This document shows, piece by piece, positions 1 through 10,430 of a stretch of DNA of 64,000 nt; position 1 is the first letter of the stretch; every line of letters begins with the position of its first letter. This DNA comes from Gemmatimonadaceae bacterium (lineage in GTDB: Bacteria; Gemmatimonadota; Gemmatimonadetes; Gemmatimonadales; Gemmatimonadaceae): assembly GCA_025362035.1 (NCBI GenBank), contig JANYIN010000074.1, positions 1-64,000 on the forward strand. Direction: 5' to 3'. The position numbers and the translations under genes were made by a program. The notes under the pieces were generated by a model, which made no database searches, was not told where the DNA came from, and saw nothing but the letters and a program-made list of their open reading frames with translations.

Positions 1-31
1 GACCATGACGCACCGCCCCACCCGACTGTTA

Positions 32-37
32 TATATT
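32..37 (+). promoter_or_regulatory. Possible -10 box upstream of yebC
   Basis: TATATT lies in a short AT-rich patch inside otherwise GC-rich sequence, 45 nt before the yebC start. No convincing -35 hexamer is visible 16-18 bp upstream, so this is only a candidate and the upstream context is cut by the window edge. Confidence 0.3.
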
Positions 38-82
38 CGTGCGGTTCGACTGCCTCACTCATTTTGACCGATCGAGATCCGT

Positions 83-832
83 ATGGCCGGCCACAGTAAA
101 TGGAAGAACATCAAGCATTACAAGGCGGCAACCGACGCCAAGCGTGGGGCACTGTTCACGAAGCTCATTCGGGAGATCACCATGGCCGCCAAACTCGGCG
201 GCGGCGATCCGGGATCCAATGCGCGCCTCCGGCTGGCGATTGATGCCGCGCGCTCGAAGTCGATGCCGAAGGACAACATCGACCGTGCCATCAAGAAGGG
301 GACGGGAGGCATGGACGGCGTGGACTACGTGGAAGTGATGTACGAGGGCTACGGGCCGGGCGGCGTCGCATTGATCATCGACGCGCTCACCGACAATCCG
401 ACGCGTACGGTTGCGGATGTGCGTCACCGGATGTCTCGTCTCGGCGGTAACCTCGGGACACCGGGATCGGTGGCCTTCATGTTCGAGAAGAAGGGTCAGA
501 TCCAGATCGACGCCGCACAATACCCGGATGAGGACGCGACGCTCGAAGCAGCGCTGGACGCGGGAGCCGAGGACTTTCGCCGAGAGGACGACGTTTATGT
601 CGTCACCACCGATCCCGCCACCTTCCACACCGTGAAGTCCGCGTTGGAAGCGAGGAAGATCGTTCCGACCGAGGCCGAGCTCGCGATGGTGCCGATGAAT
701 ACCGTGGCGGTGGAAGGAAGGGACGCCGCCGAAACGATGCTCAAGCTGATCGAGTCGTTGGAAGAACTGGACGACGTCCAGAAGGTGTGGGCGAACTTCG
801 AAATTGACGACGCCGACCTGGCGGACCTCTAG
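83..832 (+). CDS. yebC: YebC/PmpR-family protein
   Basis: A 249-aa member of the YebC/PmpR/TACO1 family. Members are cytosolic and have been described as DNA-binding regulators and, more recently, as translation factors that help ribosomes through difficult peptide stretches. The N-terminus MAGHSKWKNIKHYK is the family signature, followed by a basic segment (AKRGALFTKLIREI, about residues 20-33) and the PKDNIDRAIKKGTG block near residue 75. Full family length. The ATG has no strong Shine-Dalgarno. It sits 26 bp before ruvC, and yebC-ruvC-ruvA linkage is common in bacteria, which supports the call and suggests co-transcription with the recombination genes. Confidence 0.95.
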   Translation: MAGHSKWKNIKHYKAATDAKRGALFTKLIREITMAAKLGGGDPGSNARLRLAIDAARSKSMPKDNIDRAIKKGTGGMDGVDYVEVMYEGYGPGGVALIIDALTDNPTRTVADVRHRMSRLGGNLGTPGSVAFMFEKKGQIQIDAAQYPDEDATLEAALDAGAEDFRREDDVYVVTTDPATFHTVKSALEARKIVPTEAELAMVPMNTVAVEGRDAAETMLKLIESLEELDDVQKVWANFEIDDADLADL

Positions 833-858
833 CACCCACTTTCACACCGGCGGCGCGC

Positions 859-1428
859 GTGCTCGTCCTCGGCATCGATCCGGGCACGGCCAACACTGGT
901 TACGGCGTGGTCCGCGGCGGCGGCGGCGCGACGCCGGCATTGATCGAGTGCGGCGTCATACGCACACGCGCCCGCGAGCCACTACCCGCACGGCTCCGCG
1001 AAATTTACGACGGCGTCCGTGAGTTGATCGAGAAACACCACCCTGATGCGCTCGCCGTCGAGGACATCTTCTACTCGCGCAACGTGCGCACCACCGTGGT
1101 GCTCGGCCATGCGCGTGGCGTAATTCTGCTGGCGGCCGAGATGTCCGATATCCTCGTCAACGAGCTTGCCCCGGCCGAGATCAAGAAGGCGGTGGTCGGG
1201 ACCGGTGGCGCGACAAAGGAGCAGGTCCAATTCATGCTTACCCGGTTGCTCCGTCTCAAGACTGCGCCGCAGCCGGCCGACGCGGCTGATGGCGTTGCCG
1301 CCGCGCTCGCGTGCCTGATGAGCGCGAACGTCCCGCGCCTTGATGGAAACGGTCGGATCCGTGAGCCGTCGCGGCCTACCTCTTCCTCGTCGCTGCACGC
1401 GACTGCTCCGATCGTGCGTCGCACATGA
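859..1428 (+). CDS. ruvC: Holliday junction endonuclease RuvC
   Basis: Crossover junction resolvase of 189 aa that nicks Holliday junctions processed by RuvAB. The RNase H-like fold is recognisable from LGIDPGTANTGYG at the N-terminus (catalytic D6), AVEDIF with E68, and the DAADG block with D141 and D144, giving the expected four acidic metal ligands. The start is a GTG at 859. The stop overlaps the ruvA start as ATGA, so the two are translationally coupled. The last 20 or so residues are Ser/Thr/Arg-rich and look like an unconserved tail. Nothing else in the gene is unusual. Confidence 0.96.
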   Translation: MLVLGIDPGTANTGYGVVRGGGGATPALIECGVIRTRAREPLPARLREIYDGVRELIEKHHPDALAVEDIFYSRNVRTTVVLGHARGVILLAAEMSDILVNELAPAEIKKAVVGTGGATKEQVQFMLTRLLRLKTAPQPADAADGVAAALACLMSANVPRLDGNGRIREPSRPTSSSSLHATAPIVRRT

Positions 1429-2030
1429 TCGTTCGCGTCGAGGGGGAACTCCTGGTCAAAGAGCTCGACCGCGTCGAAATCCTGACCGCCGGTGGAGTGG
1501 CCTACGAGCTGTCCGTACCCCTGAGTGCGTTCGAGGCGATGCCAAAGACGGGCGAACGCTGCTCCCTGCACACGTTTCTCGTCGTGAAGGAAGATGGGTG
1601 GCAGCTGTTTGGATTCACGTCAGTGTATGAACGGCGCGTCTTTCAAAAGGTGCTGGTCGCGAAGGGTGTCGGCCCGGCGCTGGCGCTGGGTCTCCTTTCG
1701 TCGCTCACGGCCGAGCGGCTCGTACGCGCGATCCGTGAGAAGGACATCGTGACGCTACAGTCTGTACCGCGCGTGGGACGCAAGAAGGCGGAGCAGCTCA
1801 TTCTCGACCTCGCGGACAAACTCGATCAGCTTCAGGGTGCCAGTTCCGAGGCGGGCGTGGGCCGAGGGTCTTCGCCGGGAACGGAGGATGCCATTCGCGC
1901 GCTGGTTTCGCTCGGCTACACCACCGCCGACGCTGAAAAGGCCGTGCGCGGCGCAAGCGGCGCCAGCGGGGGGCCGCTCTCCGCGCCAGAATTGATTCGC
2001 GCCGCGTTGGCACGGATCGGCGGTCGATAG
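1425..2030 (+). CDS. ruvA: Holliday junction helicase subunit RuvA
   Basis: RuvA (201 aa) forms the tetramer that grips the Holliday junction and recruits the RuvB motor. The N-terminal OB-fold begins MIVRVEGELL. The tandem helix-hairpin-helix region follows at about residues 70-130 (AKGVGPALALGLL, then SVPRVGRKKAEQLILDL). A flexible Gly/Ser linker near residue 145 leads to the C-terminal RuvB-binding domain (EDAIRALVSLGYT). The ATG overlaps the ruvC stop by 4 bp. ruvB is not adjacent: an aminotransferase gene lies between ruvA and ruvB. Confidence 0.96.
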   Translation: MIVRVEGELLVKELDRVEILTAGGVAYELSVPLSAFEAMPKTGERCSLHTFLVVKEDGWQLFGFTSVYERRVFQKVLVAKGVGPALALGLLSSLTAERLVRAIREKDIVTLQSVPRVGRKKAEQLILDLADKLDQLQGASSEAGVGRGSSPGTEDAIRALVSLGYTTADAEKAVRGASGASGGPLSAPELIRAALARIGGR

Positions 2031-2109
2031 CGACTGCGGGTAGTGGGGCCCGGCATCTAGCCGATTTTTGATCCGAGCTGCACGTTCAGAACGACTTCCA
2101 CCAGTGGTC

Positions 2110-3267
2110 ATGCACCCAGCCCGCCGCACCATCACGTTTACGGAATCGGTCATCCGGGAGATGACCCGCATCGCGAACCAGCACGAGGCCGTGAACCTCG
2201 CGCAGGGATTCCCGGATTTTCCCATGCCCGAGCCGATGAAAGATGCGGCCTGCGCGGCCATTCATGGCGACATCAATCAATACGCCGTGACGTGGGGAAG
2301 CTCGGCACTGCGCATCGCCATCGCCGAGAAGTACAGGCGATGGTACGACATGGAAGTGGATCATGACCGCGAGGTCACGGTCACGTGCGGGGCCACGGAA
2401 GCGATGGCGGCGGTGTTCCTCGCGCTGATCGATCCGGGAGACGAGGTCATCGTCCTCGAGCCCTTCTACGAGAACTACGGCCCCGACGCGATACTCGCCG
2501 GCGCACACCCGACCTTCGTTCCCCTCGAGCGGCCACACTGGACCCTCGACCTTGATCGCCTCGCGAAGGCGTTCACGAAGCGCACCAAAGCCATTATCCT
2601 CAACACGCCGCACAATCCCACTGGGCGCGTCTTCACGCGCGCCGAGATGACGATGATCGCCGAGCTGTGCATCAAGCACGACGTCTGGGCGATCACCGAT
2701 GAAATCTACGAGCACATTCGGTACGCGGGTGCGCACCACGTGATGGCGACGTGGCCGGAGATGCGAAAGCGCACCATCACCATTTCCGGGCTCTCCAAGA
2801 CGTTCAGCTGCACGGGGTGGCGGCTCGGGTACACGGTCGCTCCCGAGGACCAGACGGCGGCAATTCGAAAGGTTCACGACTTCCTGACCGTGGGCGCTCC
2901 CGCGCCTCTCCAGGCGGCGGGAGCCGTGGGCATGCGCTTCGATGCCGACTACTACAATCACATGGCCCTGGATTATCGTTCGCGGCGGAGCGTGCTGTGT
3001 GACGCCCTTAGCGACGCGGGCTTCACGTTCGCGCAGCCCGAAGGTGCGTACTACGTGCTCGCTGATTTCTCGGGGCTCAGCGATATGGATGATGTCACCT
3101 TCGCGAAATGGATGATCGAGGAGATCGGCGTGGCGACCGTGCCGGGCTCGAGCTTCTACTCGAACAAGGGCATGGGCCGCAACCTGGTCCGCTTCGCCTT
3201 CTGCAAGAAGTACGAAACCCTGAAACGGGCCGCCGAACGGCTCTCCACGATTCGCGCGTCCGTGTGA
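2110..3267 (+). CDS. PLP-dependent aminotransferase, class I/II
   Basis: A fold-type I aminotransferase of 385 aa that moves an amino group between an amino acid and a 2-oxo acid using pyridoxal phosphate. Landmarks are NLAQGFPDFP near the N-terminus, NTPHNPTGRVF, TDEIYEHI, and SGLSKTF with the Schiff-base lysine at K230, then GWRLGY. The pattern is closest to the aspartate / kynurenine-glutamine / methionine aminotransferase group; the substrate cannot be fixed from sequence. I prefer the ATG at 2110 over an in-frame TTG at 2068, because homologous sequence begins only after it. The gene separates ruvA from ruvB, and 235 bp of non-coding DNA follow it. Confidence 0.9.
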   Translation: MHPARRTITFTESVIREMTRIANQHEAVNLAQGFPDFPMPEPMKDAACAAIHGDINQYAVTWGSSALRIAIAEKYRRWYDMEVDHDREVTVTCGATEAMAAVFLALIDPGDEVIVLEPFYENYGPDAILAGAHPTFVPLERPHWTLDLDRLAKAFTKRTKAIILNTPHNPTGRVFTRAEMTMIAELCIKHDVWAITDEIYEHIRYAGAHHVMATWPEMRKRTITISGLSKTFSCTGWRLGYTVAPEDQTAAIRKVHDFLTVGAPAPLQAAGAVGMRFDADYYNHMALDYRSRRSVLCDALSDAGFTFAQPEGAYYVLADFSGLSDMDDVTFAKWMIEEIGVATVPGSSFYSNKGMGRNLVRFAFCKKYETLKRAAERLSTIRASV

Positions 3268-3502
3268 CCGTGGTCCGACGGCGGCAGGGCGGGTTCCCGA
3301 CCGCCGCGTCGCGCGCGTGCAGCGACGTGCACGCCGAGCTCGACAGGACCGGCTCTCAGGCGACGCCGCCCATCGCTCCGTAGCCAATGGTCGCCGAGAG
3401 CGGAACACCGATTGCCTGAGCTGGTTTCGGTCTCTGCTCGGTATATCTTCCGTGACGGGAATCTTGTGAATAGTCCCCCGCCTCGCAGGTAGAGTGGAAT
3501 TC

Positions 3503-4531
3503 ATGTCGCGCGCCGAGATTACCACGCCGGAAGAGTTGCCGGAGGAGTCTGTCGTTGAGCTGTCGCTGCGACCTCAGCGGCTGGAGGAGTTCATCGGTCA
3601 ACAGAAGGTAAAGGACAACCTTCGGCTGGCGATCGACGCAGCGCTCGCGCGGAACGAGCCACTCGATCATTCGATCTTCTATGGTCCGCCCGGCCTGGGC
3701 AAGACGACGCTCGCCGAGTTGATCGCACGCGAGCTGCGGGTGAACATCCGGACGACGTCGGGACCAGCGCTCGAGAAGCCGGGCGATCTCGTCGGCACGC
3801 TGACCAACCTGCGCGCGGGTGACATTCTCTTCATCGACGAAATTCATCGGTTGCGGCCAGTGATCGAGGAGTTCCTCTATCCCGCCATGGAGGACTACAG
3901 GATCGACATCCGACTGAGTGAAGGCCCAAAGGCGCAGACGATCACCATGCCCATCGAGCGCTTCACACTCATCGGAGCGACAACCCGATTCGGCATGCTG
4001 ACACCGCCGATGCGGGCGCGCTTTGGCATCGAACAGCGTCTCAACTATTATGCGCCGGAAGACCTGGAGCTCATCGTTCGGCGCACCGCGGATGTGATCA
4101 AGGTGGAGATCGTGACCGCGGGCGCGCGTGAGATCGCCCGTCGCTCACGCGGCACGCCGCGGGTGGCCAATCGTCTGCTGCGCCGTGTTCGGGACTACGC
4201 ACAGGTGCGCGCGGACGGCGTGATCACGGAGGACGTCGCGCGCGCCGCGCTGGCGATGCTTGATGTTGATCAATTCGGTCTCGACGACATGGATGCGCGC
4301 ATCCTGAAGGTCATTATCGAGAAGTTCGATGGCGGGCCGGTGGGCGTGGCCACCATCAGCGCCGCGATTGGCGAAGATGCCTCGACCCTGGAGGAGGTCT
4401 ACGAGCCGTTCCTCGTGCAGCAAGGGTTCCTGCAACGAACTCCGAGAGGGCGTGTCGCCACGCCACAGGCATACCGGCACTTTGGTTTCACGCCGCCCAC
4501 CACGCGTTCGGAGCAGGTCGCGCTATTCTAA
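3503..4531 (+). CDS. ruvB: Holliday junction helicase motor RuvB
   Basis: RuvB (342 aa) is the AAA+ ATPase that drives branch migration with RuvA. Visible are the N-terminal [11 protein letters not shown] segment, Walker A GPPGLGKT (G61-T68), Walker B FIDEIH (D112, E113), the [10 protein letters not shown] segment, sensor/arginine-finger region [18 protein letters not shown], and the C-terminal winged helix ending [17 protein letters not shown]. The ATG at 3503 is preceded by an AGGTAGAG ribosome-binding site; a GTG at 3494 is in frame but lies inside that site. An AT-rich TATATC at 3442 may belong to a promoter in the preceding non-coding stretch, but no -35 is clear. Confidence 0.96.
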   Translation: MSRAEITTPEELPEESVVELSLRPQRLEEFIGQQKVKDNLRLAIDAALARNEPLDHSIFYGPPGLGKTTLAELIARELRVNIRTTSGPALEKPGDLVGTLTNLRAGDILFIDEIHRLRPVIEEFLYPAMEDYRIDIRLSEGPKAQTITMPIERFTLIGATTRFGMLTPPMRARFGIEQRLNYYAPEDLELIVRRTADVIKVEIVTAGAREIARRSRGTPRVANRLLRRVRDYAQVRADGVITEDVARAALAMLDVDQFGLDDMDARILKVIIEKFDGGPVGVATISAAIGEDASTLEEVYEPFLVQQGFLQRTPRGRVATPQAYRHFGFTPPTTRSEQVALF

Positions 4532-4605
4532 GCGCGGGAGTCCGGTGTCAGAGCACGCCGACGGCGGCTTCCGTCGCTCCAGCAGAGTGACCGAAGCGTG
4601 CCCGG

Positions 4606-4611
4606 TTATCT
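4606..4611 (+). promoter_or_regulatory. Possible -10 box for queA
   Basis: TTATCT ends 7 nt before the queA ATG. This is the same spacing seen before several other genes in the window and would give a leaderless or nearly leaderless transcript. The intervening bases (GGGAGA) could instead act as a Shine-Dalgarno, so the two readings compete. No -35 is visible. Confidence 0.3.
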
Positions 4612-4618
4612 TGGGAGA

Positions 4619-7208
<2,590 letters not shown>

Positions 7209-7217
7209 TGCTCGACC

Positions 7218-7787
7218 GTGAGCATTCTCGACATTCGCGTTCTCGGCGACCCGGTGCTTCGTCAGGAGACGAAGGTGGTCACGGAGTTCACGGACGAACT
7301 GCAGCGTCTGATCGACGACATGTTCGAAACGATGCGCCATGCGCGCGGCATCGGTCTCGCCGCGCCGCAGGTTGGACGCGCGGAGCGTCTTGCGGTCGTC
7401 GATCTGGGCGACGATCCGTTCGTGATCATCAATCCGGAGGTCATCGTTTCGTCCGCGGCCCGAGTGAGGGGAGAAGAGGGCTGTCTCTCGATTCCCGACA
7501 TTTATGGCGACGTGGAACGACCGAAGAGCGTGACCGTTCGTGCGCTGAGCCGGCACGGTGAGCCCTTCGAGCGCGATGCGTCGGACCTCCTCGCGCGCTG
7601 CGTGCAGCACGAGATCGACCATCTCCACGGAAAGCTTTTCCTCGATTACCTCAGTGTCCTGAAGCGCACGGCGGCCCTCGCGAAGTGGAAACTCCAGGCG
7701 GCGGATTATCCGGGCTACGTGAGGCGCGTGGCACTCGAGACTCCGGACGATCTGGATGAACACGGGCACCGAGAAGAGGAGCTCTAG
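7218..7787 (+). CDS. def: Peptide deformylase
   Basis: Def (189 aa) removes the formyl group from nascent N-terminal methionine using a bound metal (iron or zinc). All three family motifs are present: GIGLAAPQVG (motif 1), EEGCLSIP (motif 2, metal-binding Cys) and QHEIDHLHG (motif 3, HExxH). The start is GTG at 7218, giving MSILDIRVLGDPVLR. It ends exactly where fmt begins, with no intervening base, so the deformylase/formyltransferase pair is co-transcribed. A C-terminal extension of about 20 residues is charged and unconserved. Confidence 0.96.
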   Translation: MSILDIRVLGDPVLRQETKVVTEFTDELQRLIDDMFETMRHARGIGLAAPQVGRAERLAVVDLGDDPFVIINPEVIVSSAARVRGEEGCLSIPDIYGDVERPKSVTVRALSRHGEPFERDASDLLARCVQHEIDHLHGKLFLDYLSVLKRTAALAKWKLQAADYPGYVRRVALETPDDLDEHGHREEEL

Positions 7788-8741
7788 ATGCGCGTGCTGT
7801 TTTGGGGCACCCCCGAGTTTGCCACAGCTCCCCTCCGTGCCCTGATCGGTGAAGGGTTCGATGTTGTGGGGGTGGTGACCCAGCCGGACAAGGCGGTGGG
7901 GCGGTCGCGTTCCACGCTTCAGGCGTCCTCAGTCAAGCAGGTTGCCCTCGCGGAGGGGATACCGGTGCTGCAGCCGGAGAAGCCGCGGGGCGAGGAGTTT
8001 CTCGCGGCCATCGCGGCGTTGGCGCCCGACATCAACGTTGTGGTGGCGTACGGCCACATCCTGCCCAGGTCCGTCATCGACCTGCCTCCACGAGGTACCG
8101 TCAACATCCACGCGTCGCTTCTGCCCGCGCTTCGCGGCGCCGCACCCATTCAGGCCGCGATACGCGACGGACTCGGTGAAACGGGCGTGACGATCATGCA
8201 GATGGTTCCGGCCCTCGACGCGGGGCCAATTCTGCACACGGCGCGCACACCGATTCTCGAGGACGAAACGTCGCTCGAGCTGTCGCTCCGTCTGTCGGAG
8301 ATCGGCGCGAATGCACTCATCGAGGCGCTCACGCTCATGGAGATGGGAGGCGTCCAGCCTCAGGCGCAGGATGAAGCACTCGCCACCTTCGCGGGCAAGT
8401 TGTCACGACACTCGGCACAAGTGGATTGGACCAAATCGGCGTACGAGGTTGCCAGACACGTTCGCGCGTACGATCCCAAACCCGGCGCCTGGTCTACGGT
8501 GCACGGGGCCGAAGTAAAGCTCTTCGGTGCTCGGGTTGCCCCGCGCTCCTCGTCCAGCGCTGCGGGGCAGGTCCTCGTCGTGGATGGCGACGGCATGCTC
8601 GTCGCCTGCGGCGGTGGGGCGGTCCGCATCCTGATGGTCCAGCCCTCCGGCAAGGCCAGGTTGGCGCCACGGGCGTGGGCTAACGGTCGTGGCATAACGG
8701 CTGGCGACCGTTTCGACACCGGACTCGGCAATCCACCGTAG
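7788..8741 (+). CDS. fmt: Methionyl-tRNA formyltransferase
   Basis: Fmt (317 aa) formylates initiator Met-tRNA using 10-formyltetrahydrofolate. N-terminal MRVLFWGTPEFA, the NIHASLLPALRGAAPIQ block holding the catalytic Asn-His pair, and GVTIMQM are diagnostic. The C-terminal OB-like domain binds tRNA (from about residue 205, with the KLSRHSAQVDW segment at its start). It abuts def and is followed 7 bp later by a thiazole-biosynthesis block. Confidence 0.96.
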   Translation: MRVLFWGTPEFATAPLRALIGEGFDVVGVVTQPDKAVGRSRSTLQASSVKQVALAEGIPVLQPEKPRGEEFLAAIAALAPDINVVVAYGHILPRSVIDLPPRGTVNIHASLLPALRGAAPIQAAIRDGLGETGVTIMQMVPALDAGPILHTARTPILEDETSLELSLRLSEIGANALIEALTLMEMGGVQPQAQDEALATFAGKLSRHSAQVDWTKSAYEVARHVRAYDPKPGAWSTVHGAEVKLFGARVAPRSSSSAAGQVLVVDGDGMLVACGGGAVRILMVQPSGKARLAPRAWANGRGITAGDRFDTGLGNPP

Positions 8742-8748
8742 GGAGCTC

Positions 8749-9414
8749 ATGATTCCCGGCATCGACGTCGACAGGCGCATGGTGACGGTGCCTGTGATCC
8801 ACGTGGTGACCAATGACGAAGTCGTTGCACGAGAAGACTTCATCGACGTCGCTTGCGCGGTGATGCGAGTGCTTGGAACGCGTGGCGCGCTGCATCTGCG
8901 CGCGGGCCGAATCAGCGGCGCCAGGTTCCAGTCGCTGGCGGAGGGACTCGCGGCGGCGCAAGCGCTGACTGGGGGTTGGCTTGTCGTGAATGACCGCGTG
9001 GATATCGCACTGGTAGCGGGCGCACGCGGGGCACAACTCACGAGTCGGTCGCTCTCGGCCGGCGACGCGCGGCGCATCGCGCCCAGGATGGCCCTTGGTG
9101 CCAGCGTGCACGATCTGGACGAGGGCCGCTCGGCTATCGCTGCCGGAGCGGATTGGCTCGTGGCCGGGCACGTGTTCACGACACGAACGCATCCGGGACA
9201 ACCATCGAGGGGCGTACCGTGGGTGCAGTCGCTCGTCCAGGCCACGACCGTGCCCGTGATCGCCATCGGCGGAGTCCGCGTCGAGCATGCGTCCGCATTG
9301 CGCCGAGTGGGCGTGCACGGCATGGCTGTCATCCGTGGAATCTGGGATGCCACGAATGCCGAACGAGCGGCGAGTGACTATCTTTCCTCGTATGACGACG
9401 CCGGTGTTGCATGA
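8749..9414 (+). CDS. TenI/ThiE-family protein, probable thiazole tautomerase
   Basis: A 221-aa TIM-barrel of the ThiE/TenI superfamily. ThiE joins the pyrimidine and thiazole halves of thiamine phosphate; TenI instead aromatises the ThiG product. LHLRAGRIS stands where ThiE normally has LREK, and the ThiE DGVHLGQ block is replaced by GARGAQLTSRS, so pyrimidine-phosphate contacts look lost. Conversely AGHVFTT places a His (H141) where TenI has its catalytic His, followed by a TenI-like PSRG. Adjacency to thiS-thiG fits the tautomerase role. ThiE remains possible. A GGGAGCT site precedes the ATG. Confidence 0.75.
   Translation: MIPGIDVDRRMVTVPVIHVVTNDEVVAREDFIDVACAVMRVLGTRGALHLRAGRISGARFQSLAEGLAAAQALTGGWLVVNDRVDIALVAGARGAQLTSRSLSAGDARRIAPRMALGASVHDLDEGRSAIAAGADWLVAGHVFTTRTHPGQPSRGVPWVQSLVQATTVPVIAIGGVRVEHASALRRVGVHGMAVIRGIWDATNAERAASDYLSSYDDAGVA
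9379..9384 (+). promoter_or_regulatory. Possible internal -10 box before thiS
   Basis: TATCTT lies within the end of the preceding gene, 7 nt before the thiS ATG. Spacing matches the other candidate leaderless promoters in the window. It is inside coding sequence and has no visible -35, so chance is a real alternative. Confidence 0.2.
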
Positions 9415-9628
9415 GCCGTCCGCCATTGCGCTGACGGTCAACGGAGAGCAGCGCGCGATCGCGCCCGGTATGACGCTGGCGGACCTGCTCGCCGGGCTCG
9501 GTCTCGATCCCAGGTTGGTCGTGATCGAGCACAATCGGTCGATTCTTCGCGACCGCGATGCGTACGCATCCTTGGCGCTCGCGGAGGGCGACGTTCTGGA
9601 AATCGTGCACTTCGTGGGCGGAGGTTGA
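9392..9628 (+). CDS. thiS: Sulfur carrier protein ThiS
   Basis: ThiS (78 aa) is the ubiquitin-like carrier that delivers sulfur as a thiocarboxylate to ThiG. The fold is recognisable from TVNGEQRAIAPGMTLADLL, VVIEHNRSIL and DVLEIVHFVGGG, which ends in the essential Gly-Gly C-terminus (here three Gly). The ATG at 9392 lies 23 bp inside the end of the upstream gene; homologous sequence starts just after it, so longer in-frame starts are not needed. No thiF adenylyltransferase is visible nearby, so activation must be encoded elsewhere. Confidence 0.92.
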   Translation: MTTPVLHEPSAIALTVNGEQRAIAPGMTLADLLAGLGLDPRLVVIEHNRSILRDRDAYASLALAEGDVLEIVHFVGGG

Positions 9629-9629
9629 C

Positions 9630-10430
9630 ATGGCGACGGTGCTTCAGGAGTCGCTGGATACACCATTCGTAATCGGCGACCGGGAGTTCCGGTCACGCCT
9701 GATGGTCGGGACCGGCAAGTACTCGTCCAACGCGCAGATGACAGCGGCCATCGCGGCGTCGGGAGCCGAAGTCGTGACCGTGGCCGTCCGTCGCGTCGAC
9801 CTGGATCGCACGAGTGACGAAGGCGTCCTCCATCATCTCGATCCGAATCGCTACTTCCTGCTTGCCAACACAGCCGGCTGTTACACCAGCGACGATGCGA
9901 TACGGTATGCGCGGTTGGCGCGCGCGGCGGGATTCAACGAGTGGGTCAAGCTCGAGGTGATTGGCGACCAGCAGACGCTCCTCCCGGACGTGGTCGCCAC
10001 GATCGACGCCACGCGCGTCCTCGCCTCCGAGGGCTTCAAGGTCATGGCCTATACAAACGATGACCTCGTCGGCGCGCTCCGTCTCCAGGACGCGGGTGCG
10101 GTGTGCGTCATGCCACTTGCTTCGCCCATCGGCTCTGGCCTGGGTCTGCTGAATCCGTTTGCGATTCGCGCCATCAAGCACCGCTTGTCGGTGCCGGTGA
10201 TCGTGGATGCAGGCGTTGGCACTGCCAGTGACGCGGCGCTCACGATGGAGCAAGGTGTGGACGGCATTCTCATGAATACCGGGATTGCGGCAGCCACCGA
10301 CCCAGTGCGCATGGCCAGCGCGATGCGACTTGCCGCGGAGGCGGGCCGCCTGGCGTACCTCGCCGGGCGGATGCCGCGCCGCGAGGTGGCCGTTCCGTCG
10401 TCGCCGAGCGCGGGGATGCTCGGACGGTGA
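9630..10430 (+). CDS. thiG: Thiazole synthase ThiG
   Basis: ThiG (266 aa) condenses ThiS-thiocarboxylate, dehydroglycine and deoxyxylulose 5-phosphate into the thiazole phosphate of thiamine. Diagnostic blocks: FRSRLMVGTGKYSS, VVTVAVRRVD, LLANTAGCYT, EWVKLEVIGD (active-site Lys), MAYTNDDLV, PVIVDAGVGTASDAA and the terminal DGILMNTGIAAATDPVRMA. The start is the ATG one base after the thiS stop. Its end overlaps rsmB by 4 bp (GTGA). Confidence 0.95.
   Translation: MATVLQESLDTPFVIGDREFRSRLMVGTGKYSSNAQMTAAIAASGAEVVTVAVRRVDLDRTSDEGVLHHLDPNRYFLLANTAGCYTSDDAIRYARLARAAGFNEWVKLEVIGDQQTLLPDVVATIDATRVLASEGFKVMAYTNDDLVGALRLQDAGAVCVMPLASPIGSGLGLLNPFAIRAIKHRLSVPVIVDAGVGTASDAALTMEQGVDGILMNTGIAAATDPVRMASAMRLAAEAGRLAYLAGRMPRREVAVPSSPSAGMLGR

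Noticed and set aside
2086-3525. An open frame of about 480 codons antisense to the aminotransferase gene
   Set aside because: The opposite frame carries all aminotransferase motifs; the antisense translation has Arg/His-rich composition typical of shadows.
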